A stretch of DNA of 64,000 nt from Flexibacter flexilis DSM 6793 (lineage in GTDB: Bacteria > Bacteroidota > Bacteroidia > Cytophagales > Flexibacteraceae), in assembly GCF_900112255.1 (NCBI RefSeq), contig NZ_FOLE01000006.1, positions 224,547-288,546 of the forward strand. Reading direction: 5' to 3'. The position numbers and the translations under genes were made by a program. This document shows, in pieces, positions 27,372 through 36,744 of this stretch; within the stretch, counting starts at the first letter, position 1; the number at the start of each line of letters is the position of its first letter. The notes beneath the pieces were generated by a model. It was not told the origin of the DNA. It worked only from the letters and a program-made list of their open reading frames with translations, and made no database searches.

Positions 27372-28220
27372 ATGTTTTTTATCAGACTTATCTCCAAACT
27401 GCCTTTTTGGGCATTGTATCTTATTTCAGATTTCTTGTATGTGCTGATGGCGCACGTGATTGGGTATCGTCGTAAAGTCATCATCGAAAATCTGCAAAAA
27501 TGTTTTCCCGAAAAATCTGCCGCCGAGCTGGACGCTATCAGTAAAGATTTTTACCGCAACTTATGCGATGTGATTGTGGAAACGTTTAAAGTGCTGGATA
27601 TGAACGTAGAACAGATGCAACAACGCGTCCAAACCACTAATTTACCGCTCCTTACTGATATGCTCGACGCGGGTACGCCCGTGCTCATTATGACGACACA
27701 CCAATGCAATTGGGAATGGTTGCTGCCAGGTTGCGGTACGGCTTTTTCGTACCCGACGCACGGCGCGTATAAGCCTTTGCACAATCAATTTTTTGATAAA
27801 GTAATGCTGTCGATTCGCTCGCGTTTTGGCGCAAAACTCATTGCCGACACCCAAATTTTGCGTGAAAGCCTCCGCTATAAAGACGAAGTGCGCGTAGTGG
27901 CACTGGTAGCCGACCAAACGCCATCTTCGCCCAAATTAGCCTACAAAACGTTGTTTTTGCATCGCCCGACTGCCTTTTTTACGGGTACGGAACGGTTGGC
28001 TTACTCGTTGGGTTATCCTGTTATTTTTGCTGAAATGAAACGCGTCAAACGCGGGTTTTATGAAGTGACCTATCACGATATTGCCAAGCCGCCTTACGAC
28101 AAAAATTCTCACCAAATTTTGGAAGGTTATGTCAGGCAAACGGAAGCGGCTATTCGCCGCGCACCGTCCAACTGGCTTTGGTCGCATAGGCGTTGGAAAC
28201 ACCACGTGGACTTAGATTAA
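27372..28220 (+). CDS. LpxL-type lysophospholipid/lipid A acyltransferase
   Basis: 282 residues from the ATG at 27372 (MFFIRLISKLPFWALYLISD), which gives the usual N-terminal membrane segment; an in-frame TTG at 27321 is possible but less likely. The family motif HQCNWEW lies around residues 112-118, with the earlier GYRRKVIIENLQKCFPEKS and later DQTPSSPKLAYKTLFLHRPT and FFTGTERLAYSLGYPVIFA. Enzymes of this group add acyl chains to lipid A or other lipids at the inner membrane. Its end overlaps the small minus-strand gene by 4 bases. Confidence 0.85.
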   Translation: MFFIRLISKLPFWALYLISDFLYVLMAHVIGYRRKVIIENLQKCFPEKSAAELDAISKDFYRNLCDVIVETFKVLDMNVEQMQQRVQTTNLPLLTDMLDAGTPVLIMTTHQCNWEWLLPGCGTAFSYPTHGAYKPLHNQFFDKVMLSIRSRFGAKLIADTQILRESLRYKDEVRVVALVADQTPSSPKLAYKTLFLHRPTAFFTGTERLAYSLGYPVIFAEMKRVKRGFYEVTYHDIAKPPYDKNSHQILEGYVRQTEAAIRRAPSNWLWSHRRWKHHVDLD

Positions 28221-28456
28221 ATCCCGTCCATTGCCGTATAAAAATCCTTGCGCATTTGGGCAAAACGCTGTTCTACGGTTGCGATAAACGCCTCAGACAG
28301 AATCGTTTTTACATCGGCTTCGCTGGTAAGGTCAAGTTCGCTTACTTTGTAGGTTTGTTCCAAAACGTCTTGTTCGAACTTAATAATAAATTTCCCGTTC
28401 CACGAAAAAATAGTGATTTTGGATTCGGGACGTACGATTTCTTCTACAACTCTCAT
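28217..28456 (-). CDS. Small conserved protein of unknown function
   Basis: 79 residues, MRVVEEIVRPESKITIFSWN then GKFIIKFEQDVLEQTYKVSE. The dense pattern of hydrophobic beta-strands followed by a C-terminal helix (ILSEAFIATVEQRFAQMRKD) looks like a real, compact protein of the kind often annotated as hypothetical in Bacteroidota. It has its own good promoter at 28485-28514, which supports the call. No function can be assigned. Confidence 0.75.
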   Translation of the reverse strand: MRVVEEIVRPESKITIFSWNGKFIIKFEQDVLEQTYKVSELDLTSEADVKTILSEAFIATVEQRFAQMRKDFYTAMDGI

Positions 28457-28484
28457 AATTGTCTAACTCATTAAAATTGGCAAA

Positions 28485-28514
28485 CAAAATTACAAATGCA
28501 CCTTATAAATCAAA
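28485..28514 (-). promoter_or_regulatory. Promoter of the 79-residue protein gene
   Basis: On the minus strand TAATTTTG (28485-28492) and TTTG (28511-28514) with 18 bases between fit the Bacteroidota consensus well. The leader would be about 22 bases. The -33 element lies inside the start of the plus-strand gene at 28496. Confidence 0.58.
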
Positions 28515-29428
28515 TCAGAAAATTACTTTTTGGCCTTGCGTTGGCTTGCGGCCTGCTCAGTTCGTGTAGTGCTCCGACCGAAAAAGCGACGAATCAGTCG
28601 CTGCAACTTACCGACGATTTGGGTAATAAAATAATCATGCCACACGCGCCGCACACGGTGGTTTCGCTCTCGCCCGCCATGACCGAAATGCTGTTTGCTG
28701 TTTGTGCCGACTCGCAAATTTTGGCCGTTACCAGCATTTGTAATTATCCTGAAGCGGTTAAAAACAAAAAGAAAATTTCGGCGTATCCGCTTGACATAGA
28801 AACGATTGTAGGCCTAAAGCCTGATATTATTTTCACGGAAGAAGGCATGACCTCGCCCGAAAATGCCGAGAAACTCAAAAGTTTGGGTATTCCTGTCTAT
28901 TTTCAACGCTACGTTACGGCTTCCGATTTGCTGGCCGATTTGCGCATGATGGGCAACCTAATGCAACAACCCGAAAAAACAACGCACGTACTCGACTCGC
29001 TCGAAGCGGAATTGCGCACGTTTGAAGCCGAAGCCCAAATGCCGAAGACTCGGCCTAAAGTGTTGGCTATCACGTGGCAAAACCCGATTTATGCTTACGG
29101 AAAAAACACATTGATGACCGATAAAATCCGTTTGGCGGGTGGCGAGAATGCCATTGATACGGTTTTTGCTAAAATTTATCCCGAACTCATGCGCGAGTAC
29201 ATTCTAAAGATGAATCCAGACGTTATTTTTGGGGGAACTTTCGGAAAAATGGACAGCACGTTTTTTAGCTTGTACCCCGAACTAAAACAAGTGAATGCGT
29301 ACCGCAACAAATGCGTGTACGAACTCAACGACGATTTGACTTCGCGCCCTTCGCCGCGAGTGTTGGAGTCGGTGCGTGAAATCAAGAAAGTTTTGGCCTC
29401 TTGTCCAGCAGCGCAGCCAAAACAATAA
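28496..29428 (+). CDS. Cobalamin/iron-siderophore type ABC transporter binding lipoprotein
   Basis: 310 residues with a lipoprotein signal (LLFGLALACGLLSSC, Cys at about residue 24). The mature protein has the two-lobed TroA/BtuF fold: TDDLGNKIIMPHAPHTVVSL, SLSPAMTEMLFAV, then ETIVGLKPDIIFTEEG and the long helix linking the lobes. The end LTSRPSPRVLESVREIKKVL fits this class of binding proteins. No permease or ATPase gene is nearby, so its partner genes must lie elsewhere. The next gene starts 19 bases later in the same direction. Confidence 0.8.
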   Translation: MHLINQIRKLLFGLALACGLLSSCSAPTEKATNQSLQLTDDLGNKIIMPHAPHTVVSLSPAMTEMLFAVCADSQILAVTSICNYPEAVKNKKKISAYPLDIETIVGLKPDIIFTEEGMTSPENAEKLKSLGIPVYFQRYVTASDLLADLRMMGNLMQQPEKTTHVLDSLEAELRTFEAEAQMPKTRPKVLAITWQNPIYAYGKNTLMTDKIRLAGGENAIDTVFAKIYPELMREYILKMNPDVIFGGTFGKMDSTFFSLYPELKQVNAYRNKCVYELNDDLTSRPSPRVLESVREIKKVLASCPAAQPKQ

Positions 29429-29447
29429 AAATTTATTTTTCAAGCCA

Positions 29448-30785
29448 ATGATAAAAAACGTAAAAGGCAAAGTAGTCCAGAATCAAAATTTTATTAAACA
29501 TCTGAGCAGCACGTATTTAATCATGTTGGTTAATTACGCTGCTTTGTTTTTTCTCACGCCTTACACTTGGAAGCAACTCAACACGGAAGAGTTCGGGATT
29601 TGGGTTTTGCTCACCACCATCATCACTTATTTTGGGCTATCGAACATGGGCTTTTTGCAGTCGCTGCTCACCGAGCTGCCCAAACGCCGCGACAACCCGC
29701 AGGAAATCAGTAAGTTAGTTAGTACGGTTTTTTATTCGTTAGTTGGTTTTTCGGCGGTGGGCTTGGTAGTCGCTTTTGTGATTTATTGGGGAATGGAGCA
29801 TTTTTTCAAGATTTCGCCCGAAAATGTACGCGTGGCAAAACTGGCTTTTTGGCCTGCTTACGGTACGTTTTTGTTATCGTTTCTTTCTTCTATTTTCTAT
29901 AACATTATGCTTTCGTCGGCGAAGATTGTAGAAAAAAACTTTCTGGAACTGCTCAAAATTATTTTTACTAACCTGCTCATTTTCTTGATGGTAAAAATGG
30001 GTTATGGTCTTGTTGGGATTGTTTGGGCTACGTTTGGCGTTACGTTTGTCTATGTGATCGCCTTGTACGTGCAAGCAAAAAAGATATTAGATTTTCGCCT
30101 AAGCCATCATTATTACGACAAAATCACTTTTCGAGAAATGGCCAAACCAAGTTTGTATTATTTCTTGATTGGGATTGGCTACCAAATCGTTTTTTATTCG
30201 GATAATTTGCTGATCGGCAAGTTGGCGGGAACGGCTTTTGTGGCCGTGTATGCCCAAACATATCGCATTCCAGACATTGCCCTGAAGTTTATCATGAAAA
30301 TTTCGGACATGAAATTACCCAAAATTACGACACTCAACAGCCAACATAAATACTCGGAATTGCTGCAAATTCATAACCGTTTGTTGGTTTTTACGGCAGG
30401 GGTGGCCGTACCCGCTTTTCTTTTTCTGTATTTCTTGGGAATAAAAGTGTTGGAACTTTGGTTGGGCGACGATACGGGCCGTTTTGACCCTGTCATTATG
30501 CGCATTTTTGCGTTTTATATGCTGATACATGCGATTTTGCACGTGCCTTCGGCGTTCCTGACGGGCATGGGCGTACACAAACGCGTTTCTTATTTTTCTT
30601 TGTTTGAAGCAGGTTTGAATATTGTGTTATCGCTGATTTTTTATCGGTGGTTTGGTTTGGCTGGTATCGCGTTGGGCACACTGACGGCGAGTTTGCCGAG
30701 TTTGGTTTTTGTGCTATACGAATTTTATGGATACATTTACCGTTCTGAAAAATTCACGTCGTGGCGGCAGCTTTGGCGTGTATAA
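29448..30785 (+). CDS. Polysaccharide flippase (Wzx/MATE-like)
   Basis: 445 residues from the ATG at 29448; an in-frame ATG at 29376 lies inside the preceding gene and lacks a sensible N-terminus. About twelve to fourteen membrane segments are visible, beginning STYLIMLVNYAALFFLTPYT. Features of the polysaccharide-biosynthesis exporter family are EEFGIWVLLTTIITYFGLSN and FYNIMLSSAKIVEKN. It is expected to flip lipid-linked glycans across the inner membrane. It probably forms a transcript with the binding protein before it and the methyltransferase after it, though the functional link is unclear. Confidence 0.78.
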   Translation: MIKNVKGKVVQNQNFIKHLSSTYLIMLVNYAALFFLTPYTWKQLNTEEFGIWVLLTTIITYFGLSNMGFLQSLLTELPKRRDNPQEISKLVSTVFYSLVGFSAVGLVVAFVIYWGMEHFFKISPENVRVAKLAFWPAYGTFLLSFLSSIFYNIMLSSAKIVEKNFLELLKIIFTNLLIFLMVKMGYGLVGIVWATFGVTFVYVIALYVQAKKILDFRLSHHYYDKITFREMAKPSLYYFLIGIGYQIVFYSDNLLIGKLAGTAFVAVYAQTYRIPDIALKFIMKISDMKLPKITTLNSQHKYSELLQIHNRLLVFTAGVAVPAFLFLYFLGIKVLELWLGDDTGRFDPVIMRIFAFYMLIHAILHVPSAFLTGMGVHKRVSYFSLFEAGLNIVLSLIFYRWFGLAGIALGTLTASLPSLVFVLYEFYGYIYRSEKFTSWRQLWRV

Positions 30786-30824
30786 GCAGCATTTTGTATT
30801 GATTTTTCAACTAAAAATAATTCG

Positions 30825-31556
30825 ATGAGTCAGGATTTGTCGGCGGGTTTTACCAAAATAAAGTGTAGGCCATCGTCTATGCACCATTACACAACCCGCG
30901 AAGGCGTACTAACGGCTTTGCATCAAAATTTACCCAAATTTAAAGGCGTTGTATTGGATGTAGGTTGCGGAAATATGCCATATAAACCGCTGGTTTTGAG
31001 TAATGTAACCAAAGCAACAACATACATTGGTTTGGATTTGGACGTGTACGACTACAAGGCCAATGTTTATACCACGCAGCCCGATTTGTTGTGGGACGGC
31101 CAAAAAATTCCGCTCGACAACGAAAGTGTAGATACTGTAATCCTGACAGAAGTGCTGGAACATTGCGCTGACCCCGAAGCGGTTTTGCGCGAGATTTTCA
31201 GGGTTTTGCGCCCCAACGGAAACTTGTTTTTGACCGTGCCGTTTCTGTGGCTTTTGCACGAAGTGCCACACGACGAATATCGTTACACGCCTTTTTCGCT
31301 CCGAAGACATATTCAAAATGCTGGCTTTTTGCCACCCGAACTTCATTCGCTTGGAGGCTGGAATAGGGCTTTGGCGCAAATGCTTGGAATGTGGGTGGGC
31401 TATGGCTCTGCGCCCAGACTTTTGCGCAAAGGTTTGCGATATGCGCTTTTTCCGCTATATTGGCTTTTGGTGCGCACGGATCGCCCTTCGGACGCTTTCG
31501 GCCACGCCGACATGATTACGGGGCTTTCGGCTTGGTGTACCAAACCCGCCAACTAA
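30825..31556 (+). CDS. SAM-dependent methyltransferase (class I)
   Basis: 243 residues. Motif I is VVLDVGCGNMPYKPLVL around residues 40-56; the Asp-containing second strand is TYIGLDLDVYDY; the substrate region includes VDTVILTEVLEHCADPEAVL and LREIFRVLRPNGNLFLTVPF. The acceptor is unknown; its position behind a polysaccharide flippase suggests a glycan or lipid substrate, but this is inference. The gene ends 114 bases before the CHASE3-GAF gene. Confidence 0.82.
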   Translation: MSQDLSAGFTKIKCRPSSMHHYTTREGVLTALHQNLPKFKGVVLDVGCGNMPYKPLVLSNVTKATTYIGLDLDVYDYKANVYTTQPDLLWDGQKIPLDNESVDTVILTEVLEHCADPEAVLREIFRVLRPNGNLFLTVPFLWLLHEVPHDEYRYTPFSLRRHIQNAGFLPPELHSLGGWNRALAQMLGMWVGYGSAPRLLRKGLRYALFPLYWLLVRTDRPSDAFGHADMITGLSAWCTKPAN

Positions 31557-31670
31557 TACAATTTTTACCAGCAGATTTTATACAATGCTTTTCTGTTTCT
31601 TAAGCATTTTTTTACGACTTTTGCCCAGTAGCAACCCGATGCAATTTATCCTCATTAACGTAGCAAAAAT

Positions 31671-33284
31671 ATGACGGAATTAAACTTTGAACTCGTTTGG
31701 CGTAAAGTCAAAAACCTGACCATCGAAATATTACTTGCTTTTTCGGTTTTTGTTCTGATTGTCAATACGTTTATTACGTTTTCTAATGATGCGGCACTCG
31801 AAGAAAATAGCAATCAATTGATTCATACTTATAATGTTTTGCAACAAGTAGATGCGCTTTCGATTGCTATCAAAGATGCCGAAACAGGCCAGCGTGGTTA
31901 TTTGATTACGGGAGAAGAACATTATTTGCAACCGTATTTGGCAGCTCGTACGCAATCCAATAACGTACTGGACAATCTTAAAAAACTGCTGGACAATCCC
32001 GAACAGCGTAAGAACTTGGCCAAACTCTCAGCTAAAGTTGCCGAAAAATTTGACGAAATGGAAAACTCCATTACTGCTCGCCGCAACAATGGTTTGAACG
32101 AAGCCGTTAAGCTGGTGAAAACTGATAAAGGCCGCATCATAATGGATAATATTCGCCTCATTATTGCTGATATGAGCGAAATAGAAACCGATTTGTTGGC
32201 AGAACGCAACGACAGCCTAGACAGACAGAATAAAAGTAGCCAAGTATTCCGAATCGTAGGAAGTATTTTTGTAATAGCTATTATTTTATTTGCTATCAAA
32301 AATACTCGCGACCAAAAAGCGTCACGCCTCCAAATTTTTGAAAATATAGACAATAACAATCGTAATTTGTTGCTCAACTTGGGGCATCACCTCGATATTA
32401 CGGATGAGCAAGCTGTTACCCAAAGCCTCATTACCAATCTTACCAACGCCATCAACTTTATTAGCAGCGTAGGCGAAGGCAAATTTGATGTGGAATTTAA
32501 CGGCCTTACCGACGAAAATAAAACATTGAATCAGAATACATTAGCAGGTTCTTTGGTGAACATGCGCGACAAACTGCAACAAGTGGCCGCCGAAGACACC
32601 AAACGCCAATGGGCTACGGAAGGCGTGGCGCACGTGGGCGAAATTTTGCGCAAGCAATCCGACAACATCGAAGGTTTGGCACACGAAGTAATCATTAATT
32701 TGGTGAAATATGTGAAGGCCACACAAGGCGGTTTGTTCAGCCTCAACGACACCAACCAACACGACACGTACATCGAAATGTTGGCCTGCTATGCCTACGA
32801 CCGCACGAAGTATTTGCAACGCCGCGTAGAGCTTGGCGAAGGGCTGATAGGAGAGGCCGTTGCCGAAGGCGATACGATTTATCTCACCGATATTCCAACC
32901 TCGTATTTGCGTATTACGTCGGGGCTTGGTGGCGAAAATCCAAGTTATTTGTTGGTGGTTCCGCTCAAAATCAACGAACAAGTTTTTGGAGCGATAGAGC
33001 TGGCGGCTTTCCATCCTTTCGAGGAACATCAAATCGCTTTTGTGGAAAAAATTGGCGAAAGCATTGCCAGTACTTTGTCGGCTATTCGCATCAATGAGCA
33101 AACCAAACGCCTTTTGGCTGATGCCCAAATGCAGGCCGAGCAAATGCGTGCGCAAGAAGAAGAAATGCGCCAAAACACGGAAGAATTACAAGCTACGCAA
33201 GAAGAGTCGGAGCGTCGCGTAAAAGAATTGTTAGATGTGATTTCGGACAAAGAACGTTTCATCGCGCAGCTTCAACGCAAATAA
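31671..33284 (+). CDS. CHASE3-GAF receptor protein without output domain
   Basis: 537 residues. One membrane segment at about 16-36, then a CHASE3 extracellular sensor (about 40-185; DALSIAIKDAETGQRGYLIT), a second membrane segment at about 194-212 and a cytoplasmic linker. A GAF domain lies at about 325-465, with TQGGLFSLND, AVAEGDTIYLTDIP and YLLVVPLKINEQVFGAIELA. It ends in a coiled coil (AEQMRAQEEEMRQNTEELQA). There is no histidine kinase, GGDEF or other catalytic domain. It may signal through a partner that recognises the coiled coil. Upstream and downstream genes are unrelated. Confidence 0.82.
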   Translation: MTELNFELVWRKVKNLTIEILLAFSVFVLIVNTFITFSNDAALEENSNQLIHTYNVLQQVDALSIAIKDAETGQRGYLITGEEHYLQPYLAARTQSNNVLDNLKKLLDNPEQRKNLAKLSAKVAEKFDEMENSITARRNNGLNEAVKLVKTDKGRIIMDNIRLIIADMSEIETDLLAERNDSLDRQNKSSQVFRIVGSIFVIAIILFAIKNTRDQKASRLQIFENIDNNNRNLLLNLGHHLDITDEQAVTQSLITNLTNAINFISSVGEGKFDVEFNGLTDENKTLNQNTLAGSLVNMRDKLQQVAAEDTKRQWATEGVAHVGEILRKQSDNIEGLAHEVIINLVKYVKATQGGLFSLNDTNQHDTYIEMLACYAYDRTKYLQRRVELGEGLIGEAVAEGDTIYLTDIPTSYLRITSGLGGENPSYLLVVPLKINEQVFGAIELAAFHPFEEHQIAFVEKIGESIASTLSAIRINEQTKRLLADAQMQAEQMRAQEEEMRQNTEELQATQEESERRVKELLDVISDKERFIAQLQRK

Positions 33285-33392
33285 TTTTGATTTTATATAA
33301 AACCCCTAAAAGGTTGCAATTTTATATATAAGTATTTCATTTTCAGTTAATTTTAACTCACATATTTTCATTTTCTTTTTCAATAAAAAGTC

Positions 33393-34790
33393 ATGCAATA
33401 CAGAATAGAAAAAGATACGATGGGCGAGGTACAAGTACCTGCCGAGAAGTATTGGGGCGCACAAACAGAACGCTCTCGCAACAACTTCAAAATTGGCCCT
33501 GAGGCCAGTATGCCAAAAGAAATTATTTATGCTTTTGGTTATTTGAAAAAAGCGGCAGCTTATGCAAACCATGAACTTGGCGTACTTTCTGCCGAAAAAC
33601 GCGACCTTATCGCGCAAGTTTGCGAAGAAATCATCGCTGGCAAACTTGATGCAGAATTTCCCCTCGTAATCTGGCAAACTGGTTCGGGTACGCAAAGCAA
33701 CATGAACGTAAACGAAGTGGTTGCTAACCGTGCGCACGTGCTAAAAGGTGGTTCTCTTTTGGACGAGAAAAAAGTGCTTCACCCGAACGACGACGTAAAC
33801 AAGTCTCAATCGTCTAACGATACTTTCCCAACAGCGATGCACATTGCCGCTTACACCCAAGTGGTAAATGTTACAATCCCTGGTATGCAAAAATTGCGTA
33901 ACACATTGGCCAGCAAAGCAGAAGAATATATGAACGTAGTGAAAGTGGGTCGTACGCACTTCATGGACGCTACACCACTTACGCTTGGCCAAGAGTTTTC
34001 GGGTTATGTACAACAAATCGACAATAGCATTCGTGCTTTGCGTAATGCGTTGGAAGCTGTAAAAGAATTGGCTTTGGGCGGCACTGCCGTAGGTACAGGC
34101 CTTAACACACCGAAAGGTTATGACGTGTTGGTTGCAGCTAAAATTGCTGAATTTACAGGTTTGCCATTCGTAACTGCTCCAAACAAATTTGAATCGTTGG
34201 CTGCTCACGATGCGATGGTAGAACTTTCGGGTGCGCTCAAACGTGCGGCTGTTTCTTTCATGAAAATTGCGAACGATGTGCGTATGCTAAGCTCTGGCCC
34301 ACGTTCAGGTATTGGCGAAATCATTATCCCAGACAACGAACCAGGTTCGTCTATCATGCCAGGCAAAGTGAACCCAACGCAACCAGAAGCTCTTTCGATG
34401 GTTTGTGCGCAGGTAATCGGCAACGACGTAGCCGTTTCGGTGGGTGGTGCAACTGGCCATTTCGAATTGAACGTATTTAAGCCTGTAATCGCTGCCAACG
34501 TGTTGCAATCGGCTACGCTTATCGGTGACGCTTGCGTTTCGTTCAACGACAAATGCGCGGTAGGTATCGAGCCAAACTACGACGTAATTAAGAAACATCT
34601 TGAAAACTCTTTGATGCTCGTAACAGCTCTTAACCCGCACATCGGTTATGAAAATGCGGCCAAAATTGCTAAAAAGGCACACAAAGAAAACAAAACGCTT
34701 CGTGAAGCAGCCATCGAATTGGGCTTGCTTACCTCTGAGCAATTTGACGAATGGGTAATTCCTGCCGACATGGTTGGTAGCTTGAAATAA
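33393..34790 (+). CDS. fumC: Fumarate hydratase class II
   Basis: 465-residue iron-independent fumarase, converting fumarate to malate in the TCA cycle. The family signature [15 protein letters not shown] is present around residues 316-330, with [25 protein letters not shown] and the [19 protein letters not shown] region upstream. Length and motifs are complete, so it should be active. It stands alone and is followed by a strong terminator. Confidence 0.96.
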   Translation: MQYRIEKDTMGEVQVPAEKYWGAQTERSRNNFKIGPEASMPKEIIYAFGYLKKAAAYANHELGVLSAEKRDLIAQVCEEIIAGKLDAEFPLVIWQTGSGTQSNMNVNEVVANRAHVLKGGSLLDEKKVLHPNDDVNKSQSSNDTFPTAMHIAAYTQVVNVTIPGMQKLRNTLASKAEEYMNVVKVGRTHFMDATPLTLGQEFSGYVQQIDNSIRALRNALEAVKELALGGTAVGTGLNTPKGYDVLVAAKIAEFTGLPFVTAPNKFESLAAHDAMVELSGALKRAAVSFMKIANDVRMLSSGPRSGIGEIIIPDNEPGSSIMPGKVNPTQPEALSMVCAQVIGNDVAVSVGGATGHFELNVFKPVIAANVLQSATLIGDACVSFNDKCAVGIEPNYDVIKKHLENSLMLVTALNPHIGYENAAKIAKKAHKENKTLREAAIELGLLTSEQFDEWVIPADMVGSLK

Positions 34791-34813
34791 ACTTAAAACA
34801 TTATTTTTACGAG

Positions 34814-34850
34814 AAAAACCCCGTTTGTTTAGCACATTCGGGGTTTTTTT
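34814..34850 (+). terminator. Terminator after fumC
   Basis: Ten-base-pair stem AAAAACCCCG / CGGGGTTTTT with a 15-base loop and extra T, 24 bases after the stop. Confidence 0.85.
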
Positions 34851-34871
34851 GTGGGGATTTGGAATAAATAC

Positions 34872-34901
34872 TTTGTAGCTAATCTTTTTTTTGTATTTTT
34901 A
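34872..34901 (+). promoter_or_regulatory. Candidate promoter of the SPOR protein gene
   Basis: TTTG at 34872-34875 and TATTTTTA at 34894-34901 (one mismatch from TAnnTTTG), 18 bases apart. The start of transcription would lie about 38 bases before the ATG at 34945, which supports that start over the TTG at 34891. Confidence 0.42.
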
Positions 34902-34944
34902 CCACCATGCACAAAAACTTACATATTTGAACGTAACAGGCTAT

Positions 34945-35532
34945 ATGGATAAAAGATTTTTTCTGGGGTTGCTCTTGACACTTACTGCCGCAACCGTTGC
35001 GTATTCGCAAGACGACAAAAAAGAATGGGCTAAGAAACTGAAAGCAACAGACCCGTTAGAATTTAAGAAAATTGTGCAAGAACGTGAGCAATCGCAAGGC
35101 GAAGTAAAACGCCTGAATGAAATCATTAACGATGCACAAAAAGAGCTGAACGATACAAAAGCCGAAAATGCTAAGCTACAAGCTCAACTCGACCAACTAA
35201 AGAAGAGTGGTGCAGGTGCTAAAACAGCAGGCAAAACCGAAGTGGATGCAACCAAGCCAGCAGGCTCGAGCAAAGGCATTATTTTTAAAGTGCAGATTGG
35301 TTCGTTTAAGAATAAAGATTTGGCCAAATACTTTAACAATAACCCTAATTTTAGTGGTGATGTGGACGAAGACGGTTCTAAAAAATATACATTGGGCTAC
35401 TTCCGCGACTATTGGGAGGCCGACACATTCAAGAAATATTTGCGCGAAATGGGCGTAAAAGACGCGTGGATCGTGAGTTATAAAGATGGCAAACGCGTTC
35501 CTATCAAAGAAGTATTGGAAGGTGCTATTTAA
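34945..35532 (+). CDS. Exported SPOR-domain coiled-coil protein
   Basis: 195 residues from ATG 34945. The signal peptide (MDKRFFLGLLLTLTAATVAY) ends near SYSQ/YSQ. A coiled coil follows (about 45-92; REQSQGEVKRLNEIINDAQK), then an Ala/Lys-rich linker and a C-terminal SPOR domain (about 115-185) with FKVQIGSFKNKDLAKYF and YTLGYFRDYWEADTFKKYLR. SPOR domains bind denuded peptidoglycan, so a role at the cell wall or division site is likely. Single gene between its promoter and a terminator. Confidence 0.78.
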   Translation: MDKRFFLGLLLTLTAATVAYSQDDKKEWAKKLKATDPLEFKKIVQEREQSQGEVKRLNEIINDAQKELNDTKAENAKLQAQLDQLKKSGAGAKTAGKTEVDATKPAGSSKGIIFKVQIGSFKNKDLAKYFNNNPNFSGDVDEDGSKKYTLGYFRDYWEADTFKKYLREMGVKDAWIVSYKDGKRVPIKEVLEGAI

Positions 35533-35554
35533 GAAAACAAAATATTGATATACT

Positions 35555-35592
35555 AAAAAGCCGCTGTAATTCATGGATTGCAGCGGCTTTTT
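35555..35592 (+). terminator. Terminator after the SPOR protein gene
   Basis: Perfect 12-base-pair stem AAAAAGCCGCTG / CAGCGGCTTTTT with a 14-base partly pairable loop. The A-run on the other side means it may also serve the convergent minus-strand operon that ends at 35609. Confidence 0.85.
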
Positions 35593-35608
35593 AGTTGATA
35601 ATTAGGCG

Positions 35609-36214
35609 TTATTTTACAGGTCTGAATAATGGTTTTTCGCGTACGCGGTCGGCTGGATAGCCTGCTTTTTCGAGTGTTTCGCCATGAAAATCCAAAAAGG
35701 CATTATAGCTGTCCACTTGCTTGTCGTAGTGGCTATGGAAATAAATAACGCTGTCGTCGGCTTGCCTGATTTTTTGGTATAAATCTTTGATAGTCGGGTT
35801 GGTCAGCGAGTCTGGTTTTTGCTCCAGCACATGACTGATGCCGTCTAAAAGCGAATCGGTACGCAAATCGTAGTTGTCGATAAGCAAACTATTGCTCATG
35901 GTTGCAGGCGTATAACGCTCTTTAGTCAGGCGCGTGTATAATTTCTGCAACGTGTCGCAGGCACTTGGCAGCGAATCCGTATGGCAATAACCCAACGAAT
36001 CCATTTTGCTCATAAGCCATTGTATATGAGTTATTTTCTTGTCGTCGGAGCGCATCATTTCCGCCCACGACTTATCCATTTCCACGTTAAGCGAATCGGC
36101 GCGTTTTTGCAATTGTTCTACCGACAAATTGCCCGAACTGTCCGAATTGTTACAAGCCGTTTGGAAAGTGGCAGCCACCAGAGCCGCATAAAAAAAAGCG
36201 CGAAAACGAGTCAT
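35609..36214 (-). CDS. Lipoprotein of unknown function
   Basis: 201 residues with a lipoprotein signal (FFYAALVAATFQTAC, Cys at about residue 21) and a mostly helical, charged mature part containing VEQLQKRADSLNVEMDKSWA and LMSKMDSLGYCHTDS. No family is recognised. It starts 29 bases after paaD and is probably the last gene of the same transcript. Confidence 0.72.
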   Translation of the reverse strand: MTRFRAFFYAALVAATFQTACNNSDSSGNLSVEQLQKRADSLNVEMDKSWAEMMRSDDKKITHIQWLMSKMDSLGYCHTDSLPSACDTLQKLYTRLTKERYTPATMSNSLLIDNYDLRTDSLLDGISHVLEQKPDSLTNPTIKDLYQKIRQADDSVIYFHSHYDKQVDSYNAFLDFHGETLEKAGYPADRVREKPLFRPVK

Positions 36215-36243
36215 ATCTTTTTTACTGATAATCGAAGAATATT

Positions 36244-36732
36244 TTATAATGGTTTGAATTGCTCAAAACCTTGTCGGCAACTGTGGCAATAGTGCAACGA
36301 ACGGCATAGCGTTGGGCCAAAAGGCGAACGCAAAACCGTGTCGGTACTACCACAATTAGGGCAAGGTACATGGCTAAGTATATCTATGTCAAATATTTGC
36401 TCATGTACTGGCGGAGGCGCAAGCCCAAATTTGAGCAAATCCGCGCGACCTTTTTCCGTCAGGCGGTCAGAAGTCCAAATCGTATCAAAAGACACGCGCA
36501 CTTGCATTTGCTCCACGCCATGCGCCTTGAGTGTTTGTTCTACTTCCTTGCGCATTACCTCAATGGCTGGGCAACCCGTGAATGTAGGAGTCATTTCCAC
36601 GCGAACAGTTCCCGTATTTTCCAGTGTTACGGACGTAATTACGCCCATGTCCACGAGTGAAAGTGTCGGAATTTCGGGGTCTTTTACTACCTCCAACCAT
36701 TGCCAAATGACTGCTTCTGTGATGGTTTTCAT
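36244..36732 (-). CDS. paaD: Phenylacetyl-CoA epoxidase maturation protein PaaD
   Basis: 162 residues. The N-terminal MIP18/DUF59 domain has VVKDPEIPTLSLVDMGVI and TPTFTGCPAIEVMRKEV. The C-terminus is a PaaD-type zinc or iron-sulfur motif: CPNCGS, then C-x5-C-x2-C in LCRSLHYCHSC. PaaD is needed for the activity of the PaaABC(E) di-iron epoxidase, probably by metal or cluster delivery. It lies 12 bases after paaC. paaA, paaB and paaE are not nearby. Confidence 0.9.
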   Translation of the reverse strand: MKTITEAVIWQWLEVVKDPEIPTLSLVDMGVITSVTLENTGTVRVEMTPTFTGCPAIEVMRKEVEQTLKAHGVEQMQVRVSFDTIWTSDRLTEKGRADLLKFGLAPPPVHEQIFDIDILSHVPCPNCGSTDTVLRSPFGPTLCRSLHYCHSCRQGFEQFKPL

Positions 36733-36744
36733 AACGTTAGCAGA

